From NCBI GenBank assembly GCA_024698805.1, contig JAILQT010000107.1, positions 1 through 41,297 on the forward strand: a DNA stretch of 41,297 nt, in the 5' to 3' direction. Shown here one piece after another: positions 25,286 through 32,996 of the stretch. The notes under the pieces were generated by a model. The model did not search any database, had not been told where the DNA came from, and saw nothing but the letters and a program-made list of their open reading frames with translations. The DNA is from Solobacterium sp. Lineage in GTDB: Bacteria; Bacillota_I; Bacilli_A; Erysipelotrichales; Erysipelotrichaceae. Both the position numbers and the translations under genes were made by a program. Each line of letters opens with the position of its first letter. The stretch's first letter is position 1.

Positions 25286-25840
25286 TCATTCAGATGCTTC
25301 CGCTGTCTGGGGATGATTGAAGAGCCGGTAGATCATCATCGCAACGTTATGCGCGCTCTCCCGCTTCCCGTCCTCTTCCCATTTCAGAAATGAGTTCAGA
25401 AGCCCGCCTGCATATGCGTACAGTTCGTACATATGCAGTTTTTTCTGCGGCAGGATATTCTTCATCATATACTCGTTCACCGCGTCGATCAGGATCGTAT
25501 AGAGGCCGTTCCGATTGAGGACAAGGAAATAACGGGAATACCTGTCAAAATAATTCAGCGAGAATTCAATGTGTTCCAGACGCATGAAAACATCCGGATC
25601 ATCGACCTCTCCCCCTTCGATCATATATCCTGTTACAACGATATTCAGGTAATCGCACAAGGCATCGTACAGGTTCTCATAATACCGGTAGAAGGACATG
25701 CGCGAAACGCCGGCGTTCTGGATCACGTCGGATATCCTGATCTTCGTAAAGTCCTTCTTTTCCAGTTCATCGAGTATGGCATCCCCGATCGCCATCCGTG
25801 TGGTAACGGTGCGGCTGTTCAGTTCCCTCTTGATCTTCAT
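25286..25840 (-). CDS. TetR/AcrR-family regulator
   Basis: This is a 184-residue TetR protein. The N-terminal HTH is AIGDAILDELEKKDFTKIRI, then SDVIQNAGVSRMSFYRYYEN. A C-terminal helical domain of the kind seen in DhaS-like Firmicute regulators follows (YLNIVVTGYMIEGG, FSLNYFDRYSRYFLVLN, then GGLLNSFLKWEEDGKRES). GGGAAG lies close before the ATG. It is divergent from the DegV gene across a tandem repeat that looks like an operator. The ligand is unknown. Confidence 0.9.
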   Translation of the reverse strand: MKIKRELNSRTVTTRMAIGDAILDELEKKDFTKIRISDVIQNAGVSRMSFYRYYENLYDALCDYLNIVVTGYMIEGGEVDDPDVFMRLEHIEFSLNYFDRYSRYFLVLNRNGLYTILIDAVNEYMMKNILPQKKLHMYELYAYAGGLLNSFLKWEEDGKRESAHNVAMMIYRLFNHPQTAEASE

Positions 25841-25843
25841 AAC

Positions 25844-25901
25844 TGTTACACTTCCCCTGTTTTTGTATCATGTGTTACATTTTGGCCTGTTTTGTATATT
25901 T
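25844..25901. repeat. Two tandem ~29-bp repeats in the TetR/DegV intergenic region
   Basis: Copy one (25844-25872) and copy two (25873-25901) both run TGTTACA, a short T/C stretch, CTGTTTT, then GTAT. They abut directly and start three bases from the TetR start codon. Tandem copies across a promoter suggest cooperative operator sites for the TetR protein. Confidence 0.55.
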
Positions 25902-25955
25902 TAGCATTCCCGGAAAGTTCATACAATTGCCATGTCTGAAAAGGAGGTAAAGCCT

Positions 25956-26783
25956 ATGAGGATCATTGCGGATTCATCCTGTGATCTGTATACCCTGGAC
26001 TGGCCGGATTTCCGGACCGTTCCCCTTACGATCTTTACACGCGAAAGAAGCTTCACGGATGAAGTTTCGCTGGATATCAAAGAAATGCTGGATTATCTGG
26101 CAGGTTATAAAGGACGTTCCTACACTTCATGCCCCTCCGCGGACGCATGGCTCAATGCGTTTGAGGGTGCGGACGAGATCTTTGTCGTTACGGTGACCAG
26201 TTCCCTGTCCGGTTCCTACAACAGCGCGATGCTCGCTGCGAACCAGTACATCGAAGAGAACCCGGACGTGAAGATCTCTGTGATCGACTCGCTGTCGACC
26301 GGTGCGGAGGAGATCCTGCTGCTTCTCAAACTGACGGAATACGCAAAGGACTGTGCTTCCTTTGAAGAGACGGACAGGAAGATCCGGGAATACCTGAAGA
26401 AGTCACGCTTATTCTTTTCCTTCTTCTCCCTGCATAACCTAAGCCAGAACGGACGTGTGAACAAAGCTGCGGCAGCAGCACTCAGCCTGCTGAACATCGC
26501 CGTCACCGGCACTGCCACACAAGATGGTAAGATCAGCGTCACCGGCAAAGCCAGGGGTGAAAAGAAATCCGTCCGCACGCTGGTGCAGGAGATCACAAAT
26601 GCCGGCTATCAGGGCGGGCGTGCAATAATCACACATGTGGAGAATGAAAAGTCCGCAGAAAGTCTGAAACAGGAGATCCTGAAGGAATGGCCGCAGGCAG
26701 ACGTTCGTATCTTCCCTGCACGCGGTCTCTGCAGCTATTACATGGAGCGCCGCGGCGTCGTCATCAGCTGTGAGACAGCCTGA
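25956..26783 (+). CDS. DegV-family fatty-acid-binding protein
   Basis: This is a 275-residue DegV protein of the FakB type, which holds an acyl chain for fatty acid kinase FakA. The N-terminus MRIIADSSCDL is typical, followed by YTSCPSADAWLNAF, the acyl-carboxylate site VTVTSSLSGSYNSAM and the C-terminal HVENEKSAESLKQEI. ATG at 25956 has a near-perfect AAAGGAGG site; the frame continues upstream to 25932 but without one. Whether this copy serves phospholipid synthesis or another ligand is not evident. The divergent TetR protein may control it. Confidence 0.9.
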   Translation: MRIIADSSCDLYTLDWPDFRTVPLTIFTRERSFTDEVSLDIKEMLDYLAGYKGRSYTSCPSADAWLNAFEGADEIFVVTVTSSLSGSYNSAMLAANQYIEENPDVKISVIDSLSTGAEEILLLLKLTEYAKDCASFEETDRKIREYLKKSRLFFSFFSLHNLSQNGRVNKAAAAALSLLNIAVTGTATQDGKISVTGKARGEKKSVRTLVQEITNAGYQGGRAIITHVENEKSAESLKQEILKEWPQADVRIFPARGLCSYYMERRGVVISCETA

Positions 26784-26805
26784 AGACTGACAACTAAAAA
26801 TATAT

Positions 26806-26849
26806 AAAGCGCAGACGTATACTGCAGCGTCTGCGCTTTCGTTTTGTCT
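26806..26849 (+). terminator. Terminator of the DegV gene
   Basis: A perfect 12-bp stem AAAGCGCAGACG/CGTCTGCGCTTT with a ten-base loop is followed by CGTTTTGT. It can also act on the converging phosphatase transcript because A-rich sequence precedes it. Confidence 0.85.
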
Positions 26850-26855
26850 GTTGTT

Positions 26856-28031
26856 TTACAGCTCCTCGATCGAAACGATCTTTCCGAGTTCTTCGAGACT
26901 CGATGCGATCTCCCGGACGACCAGTTTCTTGGCTTCCAGGGAAACATCGCTGCCCAGGTTATGATGACCTGCATTTTCCGAAAGACCGAGCAGGAACGTC
27001 ACTGCACTGGAATCAGCCAGCGCTTTTACAAGGAGGGTCGCACCGTCTTCTTCTTTGGAAAGAAGGAGATCTTCATAGAATTCCGGGTCTTTGCAGGAAT
27101 GGCGCAGGAGCAGGCTGACTTTCTGCATCGTGATCAGGCCTTCTGTGACGAGGTCAATGCCTTTGATGAATGCCTTGGGAGGCACATCGCTCATCGGCGT
27201 ATCGGTATCGGGGACGACGTCTGTCTGCAGATACCGCGCAACGATCTGGCTCGTCGTGCCGCCGCAGACGATCCTTTGGCCGCTTGCCTTCATCAGCCTC
27301 GACAATACCTTTTCATCATTCTCCTTGTTTTTCGGAGGTCCTGCCATGACGACCGTCTCCGTTGCGGGGATGATCCTGGCTGCTGCGACGGTGCAGTCAT
27401 CGCTCGGCTTGCCGTCATACAGGCTGTTCACCATGGCAAGCAGGATCCTCGCACATTCCCGGGCAGGATCCTCATCCGTGATCGCCGCGCCGAGGAACGC
27501 TTCGACATCGCTCTGCCCCCAGTCGTAATTCAGCTTCATCTCCGTATCCGCATACAGGATGCCGTCGGAGAAGAAGAGGATATGGTCATCCGGCTCAAGC
27601 ATGAATTCCGATTCATAGATCTTCTTCCCGCTGATCATGACCTCTTTCTTTTCGTAATCCAGGACCTGGTTCCTGCGGATGAATACCGCGATCGGGTTGT
27701 CATACTGTGCCAGACGCGCCTTGCCGCTGTAATCGACCTGCAGGATCGTAAAGGTGCTGTAGGCAACTTCCCTTTCGGAACAGACCGGCAGCGTCGCCGC
27801 GATGGTCTCGACCGCTTCATACAGGGGCAGGCCTTCGAAGATCATCTCCGATATGATCTTGCTGGTCAGGGTGGAAAGGATGTTTGCCTTGACACCGGAA
27901 CCGAGTCCGTCCGCCAGGACCATAACGAACGAATCCTCGTTCCGCCTGATCATGACTCTGTCGCCGCACAGCTCCTCACCGTAATGAAACAGCGATTTCC
28001 AGGCGGCGTCCACGTGGATCCTGGCGCTCAT
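26856..28031 (-). CDS. SpoIIE-type PP2C serine phosphatase coupled to a hydrogenase-like sensor
   Basis: This is a 391-residue protein. Residues 1-225 form a SpoIIE/PPM phosphatase: metal-binding Asp41 in LADGLGSGVKAN, Asp156 in FFSDGI and Asp211-Asp212 in SDDCTVAAARI. Residues about 230-391 form an extra domain that I do not recognise (RIVCGGTTSQIVARYL, late helical VVREIASSLEELG). There is no membrane segment, so it is a cytoplasmic enzyme. The start overlaps the stop of the hydrogenase-like gene by four bases (ATGA), so the two are made together. SpoIIE phosphatases usually dephosphorylate STAS proteins; an STAS/RsbW-like pair lies at 35218-35940. The sensor-to-phosphatase link is inferred from coupling and from the known association of one sensory [FeFe]-hydrogenase group with PP2C genes. 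Confidence 0.88.
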   Translation of the reverse strand: MSARIHVDAAWKSLFHYGEELCGDRVMIRRNEDSFVMVLADGLGSGVKANILSTLTSKIISEMIFEGLPLYEAVETIAATLPVCSEREVAYSTFTILQVDYSGKARLAQYDNPIAVFIRRNQVLDYEKKEVMISGKKIYESEFMLEPDDHILFFSDGILYADTEMKLNYDWGQSDVEAFLGAAITDEDPARECARILLAMVNSLYDGKPSDDCTVAAARIIPATETVVMAGPPKNKENDEKVLSRLMKASGQRIVCGGTTSQIVARYLQTDVVPDTDTPMSDVPPKAFIKGIDLVTEGLITMQKVSLLLRHSCKDPEFYEDLLLSKEEDGATLLVKALADSSAVTFLLGLSENAGHHNLGSDVSLEAKKLVVREIASSLEELGKIVSIEEL

Positions 28032-29713
28032 ATCTTCTCTCCGTTGACGACTTTCTGCAGGTTGAGCAGCGCGACCTTTGAGCTTGCGGTCGTTTCACCG
28101 AGCATGGACGCGATCTCCTGGACCGTGCGCATCTGTTCGTTGATGACCTTCTGCGTGACTTCCATCGTCTTCGCACGCGCTTCCGCCATGGCAACTTCCT
28201 GCAGTGTCTCTGCGGTCCTGTCCATCAGGATGATGACACGCAGCGACTGGCTCCGGACATTGACGATCGCATGTTCGAACAGCTTGTCATACATGTCGTA
28301 GTAGCAGTGGAAATGGGAAGCCTTGAAGCCTGTTTTCCTTATCAGGTCAAGCAGGTCTTCGTTGGGGAGGATCCCTTCCAGGGGCATCCCGACCGGGTTC
28401 ACCATATCCAGATTGAGCATTTTCCTGGCAGTGGCATTCATATCATAGACAAGCAGTTTCTCGTCGGTGACGATGATGCCGTTCGGCGTATTGTCGAATA
28501 CGACGCCGGCCAGGGACTGCGCCCTTTCCAGTGCGTCGGGCAGACAGATCTTCGGATCCGCCTTGCCGTCCAGTACGGCGATCGCCTTCAGGCGGCATGT
28601 CTCATAACCGCATCCGCCGCAGTCATGGATCTTCATCGGCGAAGTCTTGCCCATGGCGATCATCTGCTTATTGATCTCTTCTTCGGTATGGACAGGATGG
28701 TATACAGGATCCGCTCTCCATTCCGCCTTCATCTCGACAGGGAGCTCGCCGCCGGTGACCTTCGGTTTGTTGGAAACGGCCCTGCGGATACTGCGGTGTG
28801 CAGAGAATTCACTGTGCTTGTAATGCGAGAGCAGCGGTCCTTCCAGACATGCGCCGCGGCAGGAGTTGACCTCAAGCAGGCAGCCGTCCAGTTCGCCTTT
28901 GCGGATTGCTTCCAGCATGACCCGGACACGCTCGATTCCGTCGACAGGGAGGTAATCATAGTATTCGTTTTCGGGAAGGGTCGCGATGACGCCGCCGGCA
29001 GTCGGATAGACCCTGGAGATCGAGCCTTCAAATTCTGTCCACTCCCCTTCTTCGGATTCGCTCAGATCGTTTCGGAGCCAGTCCAGCACTTCCTCCATAC
29101 TGATGCAGGCATCGATGGAGCCTGCGAATCTCGCATCCGCGATCTCCTTGTACTTTGCGATGCACGGGGAAAGGAATACGATCTTCGCATCGGGATGGTT
29201 CTGTCTGATCATGCGGCCGTGGGCAATGATCGGGGATACCACGGGCGCCATCTGATCGATCAGATCAGGATATTCTTTTTCGATGAGCGTGTTGACAGCC
29301 GGGCAGCATGTCGTGATGATGTTCTTCATCGTATGCTCGTTCATCAGGTTGATATAAGCCCTGGAGACCATCGCGGCGCCTTCCGCCGTCTCCCGGACAT
29401 CCACGAACCCCCTCCTTACCAGCATGTTTTTCACGATGCCGATATTCTGCCAGACGACCGCGAAGCTCGGTGCTGCGCTGAGGATCACCTCTTCGCCTGC
29501 AGCCAGCCACGAGAGGACTTTCTTCATATCGGATTTTGTCGATTTGGCGTCATGCGGGCATGCGGCATAGCATCTGCCGCAGAGAATGCACTCGTTTGCC
29601 TCGATGTTCGGGGCATTTTTGAGATATGTCATCGCGTTGGTCGGGCATGCCCGCACACAGCGGAGACAGCTGCGGCAATGGGAATCCACAAGACGGATAT
29701 ATTCTGATTTCAT
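28028..29713 (-). CDS. Sensory-type [FeFe]-hydrogenase homolog with PAS domain
   Basis: This is a 561-residue cytoplasmic iron-sulfur protein. Domains in order are: two 4Fe-4S ferredoxin motifs (Cys13/16/19/23 and Cys42/45/48/52); an H-cluster domain (about 65-320) with L1 TTCCPAV (Cys136-137), L2 LSPCIAK (Cys184) and L3 NSCRGAC (Cys285, Cys289); a PF04060-type 4Fe-4S motif (Cys365/368/373/390); a PAS domain (about 400-500) and a helical tail (500-561). All four H-cluster cysteines are kept. The PAS tail and the coupled SpoIIE phosphatase fit the group C (phosphatase-linked) sensory class rather than bulk H2 metabolism. It probably senses H2 or redox state. A mature H-cluster would need HydEFG, which is not in the window. 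GGAG precedes the start. Confidence 0.88.
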   Translation of the reverse strand: MKSEYIRLVDSHCRSCLRCVRACPTNAMTYLKNAPNIEANECILCGRCYAACPHDAKSTKSDMKKVLSWLAAGEEVILSAAPSFAVVWQNIGIVKNMLVRRGFVDVRETAEGAAMVSRAYINLMNEHTMKNIITTCCPAVNTLIEKEYPDLIDQMAPVVSPIIAHGRMIRQNHPDAKIVFLSPCIAKYKEIADARFAGSIDACISMEEVLDWLRNDLSESEEGEWTEFEGSISRVYPTAGGVIATLPENEYYDYLPVDGIERVRVMLEAIRKGELDGCLLEVNSCRGACLEGPLLSHYKHSEFSAHRSIRRAVSNKPKVTGGELPVEMKAEWRADPVYHPVHTEEEINKQMIAMGKTSPMKIHDCGGCGYETCRLKAIAVLDGKADPKICLPDALERAQSLAGVVFDNTPNGIIVTDEKLLVYDMNATARKMLNLDMVNPVGMPLEGILPNEDLLDLIRKTGFKASHFHCYYDMYDKLFEHAIVNVRSQSLRVIILMDRTAETLQEVAMAEARAKTMEVTQKVINEQMRTVQEIASMLGETTASSKVALLNLQKVVNGEKI

Positions 29714-29743
29714 ATGATGTGCTCCTTCTTCTGACTGATTAAA

Positions 29744-29772
29744 ACTGTATCCAGAAAAAGTATATCAGACAA
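29744..29772 (-). promoter_or_regulatory. Promoter of the sensory hydrogenase/phosphatase operon
   Basis: On the minus strand TTGTCT (29767-29772) and TACAGT (29744-29749) are 17 bp apart, each matching consensus at 4 of 6 positions. The leader before the ATG is short, about 25 bases. Confidence 0.5.
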
Positions 29773-29793
29773 TCCGGCGGAATATCCGTTTGC

Positions 29794-29850
29794 AAAAACA
29801 AAAAAGCCTGCAGAATACCGGCCGGATGATACCTGTCATATCCGCAGACT
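29794..29850 (-). terminator. Terminator of the TIGR04076/AKR/PHP operon
   Basis: On the minus strand AGTCTGC pairs with GCAGGCT, with further imperfect pairing inside a long loop, and is followed by TTTTTTG and TTTTTG. It separates the PHP gene from the hydrogenase promoter. Confidence 0.65.
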
Positions 29851-29864
29851 GTTTTCAGATCTTT

Positions 29865-30623
29865 TTACTGACCGGGTTCAAAGAGCCGCCATTCGCCGGT
29901 TTCCTTCTGCAGGAAAGGTTTCATCTCACCGGAACAGACCATGCGGATGTAATCCTGAACGGACCCGACCGGCTGCAGGCTGCACATGCCGGCGATCTCC
30001 GGTTCAAGTCCTTTCTTCTTCAGGCCTTCAAACACCGCCGAGGCAACATGGTTGTCCGAGCCGCATGTTTTCAGCAGGCCGTATCTGTCCGCATAGATCT
30101 GCGCCATTTCGTTGGCGAGCGGCGGCTGGTGGGAATTGATGATCTCCGCGGCGTGGACGACCCTCGGGAAAAGACGGATATGGTCGATATAGTGCGCTTC
30201 CCTGTAAGGATGCGCCTGCACGACGAAAGCGCCTTCCTGCATCAGGAAGCCCAGTTCTTCCGTTTTCGTCATCTTCATGATCTCCGGATGCGCCCTGTAC
30301 CACTCTTTGTCCAGACCGTAGATCAGGAAATCCGTGCCCTTATAGGAAAGCTCTGTCCCGGGGAACACTTTCAGCCCGATCTTCTTTCCTTCTTCCGCAG
30401 CCTGCTCATAATCGGAATAGTAATAATCGACCTGTTCCTCATACGGCAGGCTCCTTGCGCGGATATTGATATTCCCGTCCAGGAAATGATTTGTCAGGAA
30501 GATGCCGTCATAGCCGATCTCTTTGTAGAAACGTACCGTCTCCTGCACGGATGCCCTCCCGCAGTTGGAAACGGGGGAAGTATGGCAGTGCGTCTCATAT
30601 CTGTAATAGTTCTCTGTATCCAT
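29865..30623 (-). CDS. PHP-domain metal-dependent phosphoesterase
   Basis: This is a 252-residue PHP protein. Metal ligands lie in ETHCHTS (His12, His14), FLTNHF, FPGTELSY, VVQAHPYRE and CGSDNH. The fold is that of histidinol-phosphatase/PHP phosphoesterases, but members have diverse substrates. GGAAT precedes the ATG. It is the last gene of an operon with an aldo/keto reductase and a TIGR04076 protein, 36 bp after the reductase. A phosphorylated sugar or small metabolite is a likely substrate; none can be named. Confidence 0.85.
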   Translation of the reverse strand: MDTENYYRYETHCHTSPVSNCGRASVQETVRFYKEIGYDGIFLTNHFLDGNINIRARSLPYEEQVDYYYSDYEQAAEEGKKIGLKVFPGTELSYKGTDFLIYGLDKEWYRAHPEIMKMTKTEELGFLMQEGAFVVQAHPYREAHYIDHIRLFPRVVHAAEIINSHQPPLANEMAQIYADRYGLLKTCGSDNHVASAVFEGLKKKGLEPEIAGMCSLQPVGSVQDYIRMVCSGEMKPFLQKETGEWRLFEPGQ

Positions 30624-30659
30624 GGATATATTCCTTCCGGATGACGAAGATGGACAGGC

Positions 30660-31721
30660 TCAGCTCTGTTCCTCCCCGTTGATGTTCATATGCATGATAT
30701 TGCGGTATTTTGAACCGACGGTGCGTTCCAGTTCAAACGGTTCGCCGGGAAGCAGCGGGTACTGTTCGATGAAAGCACGCAGCGAACGGATATCTTCTTC
30801 TTTCATGTCAAAGGTGAAGATCCTGGTATTATCTTCGACATGCCTGCTGTTGCGCACGCCGATCACGGCAGCGGCAGCACCTTCCTGTTCGAGGATATAG
30901 CGCGTAGCGAGCTGGGATATGCCGACGCCGTAACGGTCTGCCATATCCTTCATCATCTTCAGGAGTTCCTGGTAACCGTCCCAGCCGAGCGAATCTTCCA
31001 GCACCTGCAGGTATTTCACCTGGGAGCGTGTCTCGGGCACGACAGACTCACGGCTCCTGCCGATATAGCGTTCTGCCAGGAACCCGCCTGCCAGCGTGCC
31101 GTAACAGATCAGTCCGATCCCGTGATCGCTGCAGTATTTCTGCAGCTTCTTTTCCGGCCTGCGGTCAAGCAGGGAATACTGTGCCTGGCAGGAAGCGATC
31201 TCAATGCCCGCGTCCACAAGCATGGCCAGATGGTCCGTATCGAAATTCGTTACCGATACATTGCGGATCTTCCCTTTCTCCTTCAGCTTCTGCAGATGCC
31301 CTGCAGTTTCGATCATGCCGGGCACTTCATAGTCCCACCAGTGGAACTGCACGACATCCAGGATGTCCCTGTTCAGACGCAGCAGGCTCCTGTCGATGAT
31401 GCTCTCGGTAAAGTCGAAATCCACCTTGTCCAGGTATTCCAGGTCCGGTACATACTTCGTATGGATCTGGATGTCATCCGCAGACAGGATCGAGGAGTCC
31501 TTCAGTTCCCTGATGAACTCGCCGATGAATTCTTCCGCACCGGTATAGATATCCGCACAGTCAAATGTCGTAAAGCCCCTTTCTGCAAGCTGATAAAAGG
31601 CTTTCTTCACATCTTTTAAGTCCAGTTCCCCATCCAGGCTGTGCCCCAGGGACAGCTGCCAGCAGCCGTTCAGCACCCGGCTGATCGTATAGCCGGGCGT
31701 CAGTTCGATCCTGTTATTCAT
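30660..31721 (-). CDS. Aldo/keto reductase
   Basis: This is a 353-residue (beta/alpha)8 reductase. The tetrad is Asp54 (TTFDCAD), Tyr59 (DIYTGAEEF), Lys89 (IHTKY) and His127 (VQFHWWD). Cofactor-site segments NVSVTNFDTDHL and AAVIGVRNSRHVEDN follow. ATG at 31721 has GGAGGA upstream; the longer open frame to 31964 is antisense extension within the neighbour gene. The start lies inside the last codons of the TIGR04076 gene (8-base overlap), so the two are coupled. It is distinct from the AKRs at 15672 and 37891. Confidence 0.9.
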   Translation of the reverse strand: MNNRIELTPGYTISRVLNGCWQLSLGHSLDGELDLKDVKKAFYQLAERGFTTFDCADIYTGAEEFIGEFIRELKDSSILSADDIQIHTKYVPDLEYLDKVDFDFTESIIDRSLLRLNRDILDVVQFHWWDYEVPGMIETAGHLQKLKEKGKIRNVSVTNFDTDHLAMLVDAGIEIASCQAQYSLLDRRPEKKLQKYCSDHGIGLICYGTLAGGFLAERYIGRSRESVVPETRSQVKYLQVLEDSLGWDGYQELLKMMKDMADRYGVGISQLATRYILEQEGAAAAVIGVRNSRHVEDNTRIFTFDMKEEDIRSLRAFIEQYPLLPGEPFELERTVGSKYRNIMHMNINGEEQS

Positions 31722-32058
31722 CGTTTGTGTCCTCCAATGGTACAAGTGTCGTTTCACTGTGGCGGAACCTTCGTCTGCCTGTCCTTGTGATGCGGAACCT
31801 GGCCCCGCAGTTGGGATCGGGGCAGGCGATCTCGCTGTCTGTATACATCCAGTCATTCCTGTCCGATGTCCTCTGCTTTGCGGGCAGCAGCGGCAGTAAA
31901 GCACTGAGCGCATACATCGAAAAAGCATTCGTCTGCGGGAAGATGAGGTCCTCGCCATGCACAAGGAAATAATCCCCTTCGCGGTGTCCGCATACCATCG
32001 GCCTGTCCGTCGCGATCACTTCGACTTTCAGATCATACAATTCAAAACTGTCATCCAT
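31714..32058 (-). CDS. TIGR04076-family protein
   Basis: This is a 114-residue cytoplasmic protein with the layout of TIGR04076 proteins: a beta-rich start (ELYDLKVEVIATDRPMVCGH), REGDYFLVHGEDLIFP, a helical middle with SMYALSALLPLLPAKQR, and a C-terminal IACPDPNCGARFRITRTGRR with a CPDPNC pair that may bind metal. GGAG lies about eight bases before the ATG. The family has no settled function. Its coupling to an aldo/keto reductase and a PHP phosphoesterase suggests a role in the same metabolic step. Confidence 0.8.
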   Translation of the reverse strand: MDDSFELYDLKVEVIATDRPMVCGHREGDYFLVHGEDLIFPQTNAFSMYALSALLPLLPAKQRTSDRNDWMYTDSEIACPDPNCGARFRITRTGRRRFRHSETTLVPLEDTNDE

Positions 32059-32164
32059 ACCTTCACTCCTGTGTTTCCGCTCTACAGGACTATTATCGCA
32101 TCCCATACGGACAAATGTGTACATATGCACCGGAGAAAACCGTTCCGTTTTTCCTGATTTTGCG

Positions 32165-32170
32165 TATAAT
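32165..32170 (+). promoter_or_regulatory. -10 box of the VUT/amidase/GNAT operon
   Basis: A perfect TATAAT has TG three to four bases upstream. The -35 candidate TTCCGT (32143-32148) is poor. A start near 32177 would place the preQ1-like hairpin at the very 5' end of the RNA. Confidence 0.55.
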
Positions 32171-32189
32171 AATACTGCTGTATTCCAGC

Positions 32190-32240
32190 CAAGCAGTTCG
32201 GGTCCGATATCCTGCTTGTAAAATATTAAAACCAAAGGAG
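32190..32240 (+). promoter_or_regulatory. Possible preQ1-I-like riboswitch or leader element
   Basis: CAAGCAG (32190-32196) pairs with CTGCTTG (32212-32218) around the loop TTCGGGTCCGATATC. An A-rich tail with TTAAAACC leads straight into AAAGGAG. The small preQ1-I aptamer has the same order: a short stem, a loop starting UUC, then an A-rich tail that pairs back next to the Shine-Dalgarno. Here loop GGU could pair with tail ACC (32231-32233). The tail is longer than in standard preQ1-I, so this is a candidate only. The downstream gene is a VUT-family transporter, the family of queuosine-precursor importers. Confidence 0.4.
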
Positions 32241-32249
32241 AATGTTTTT

Positions 32250-32996
32250 ATGCGTTTTATCAGAAACACACTGGAGGAATATAAAGACCTCCTGCGCAGC
32301 GTTCCCTCTATGGTGATTGCTGTTTTTGTTTTGTCTGTCGTACTGATGAACCTGCTTGCCGGCAGGGAACTGTACCGTTCCGATTACTTCTGCCTGAATA
32401 CAGGACTTGCCCTGTCATGGATCTCATTCCTTTGCATGGACTGCATCTGCAAGAGATTCGGCGCCAAAGCTGCTGCCAGGATCTCGGTGCTGGCGATCGC
32501 AGTCAATATGGTCTGCGCGGTCCTCTTTTCCCTGCTGATGATGACGCCGGGCAGATGGGCAGCGTACTATTCATCCGGCGATCCTGCAGTCGGGGAGATG
32601 ATCACAGCAGGCATCGATGCGACGTTCTCCGGCGCATGGTATGTCGTCGCCGGATCATCCGCCGCGATGTTTGCGGCTTCGCTTGTCAACGGTACACTGA
32701 ACCAGTTCGTCGGAAAGAGGGCGGACAAAGGTGACTTCAGCGGATTTGCCGCAAGAAGCCTTGTCTCCACATGCATCGCCCAGTTCGTTGACAACTTCGT
32801 GTTCTCGGCGCTGGTATCGCATGTATTCTTCGGCTGGACATGGATGCAGGTGCTGATCTGTTCCTTTACGAGCATGCTGATCGAGCTTGCCTTTGAAGCA
32901 GTCTTCACACCTGTCGGGTACAGGATCTCAAAGGGCTGGGAAAGGGAGCAGGTCGGCCAGCTTTACCTCGACAGACTTGCGCAGGCAGCCAGATGA
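32250..32996 (+). CDS. VUT-family (queuosine-precursor type) transporter
   Basis: This is a 248-residue integral membrane protein with about six hydrophobic segments. Features of the VUT/YhhQ family are VVLMNLLAGRELYRSDYFCL, MDCICKRFGAKAAARISVL, SLVNGTLNQFVGKRADKGDF, AQFVDNFVFSALVS and the C-terminal FEAVFTPVGYRISKGWE. YhhQ imports queuine or preQ0/preQ1; substrate here is inferred. ATG at 32250 has AAAGGAG upstream; the frame extends to 32115, but that part is leader sequence. It overlaps the amidase gene by four bases, an unusual partner for this family. Confidence 0.82.
   Translation: MRFIRNTLEEYKDLLRSVPSMVIAVFVLSVVLMNLLAGRELYRSDYFCLNTGLALSWISFLCMDCICKRFGAKAAARISVLAIAVNMVCAVLFSLLMMTPGRWAAYYSSGDPAVGEMITAGIDATFSGAWYVVAGSSAAMFAASLVNGTLNQFVGKRADKGDFSGFAARSLVSTCIAQFVDNFVFSALVSHVFFGWTWMQVLICSFTSMLIELAFEAVFTPVGYRISKGWEREQVGQLYLDRLAQAAR

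Noticed and set aside
26844-28301. Open frame of 485 residues on the plus strand
   Set aside because: It is antisense to the SpoIIE phosphatase and the end of the hydrogenase-like gene, whose motifs are intact.
28271-29707. Open frame of 478 residues on the plus strand
   Set aside because: It is the complement of the [FeFe]-hydrogenase-like gene; its His/Asp/Arg-rich text is typical of antisense frames at this base composition.
28028-29713. Reading the hydrogenase homolog as an H2-producing metabolic enzyme
   Set aside because: It has a PAS tail, no adjacent HydB/HydC-type electron-bifurcating subunits and is coupled to a phosphatase, so a sensory role fits better.
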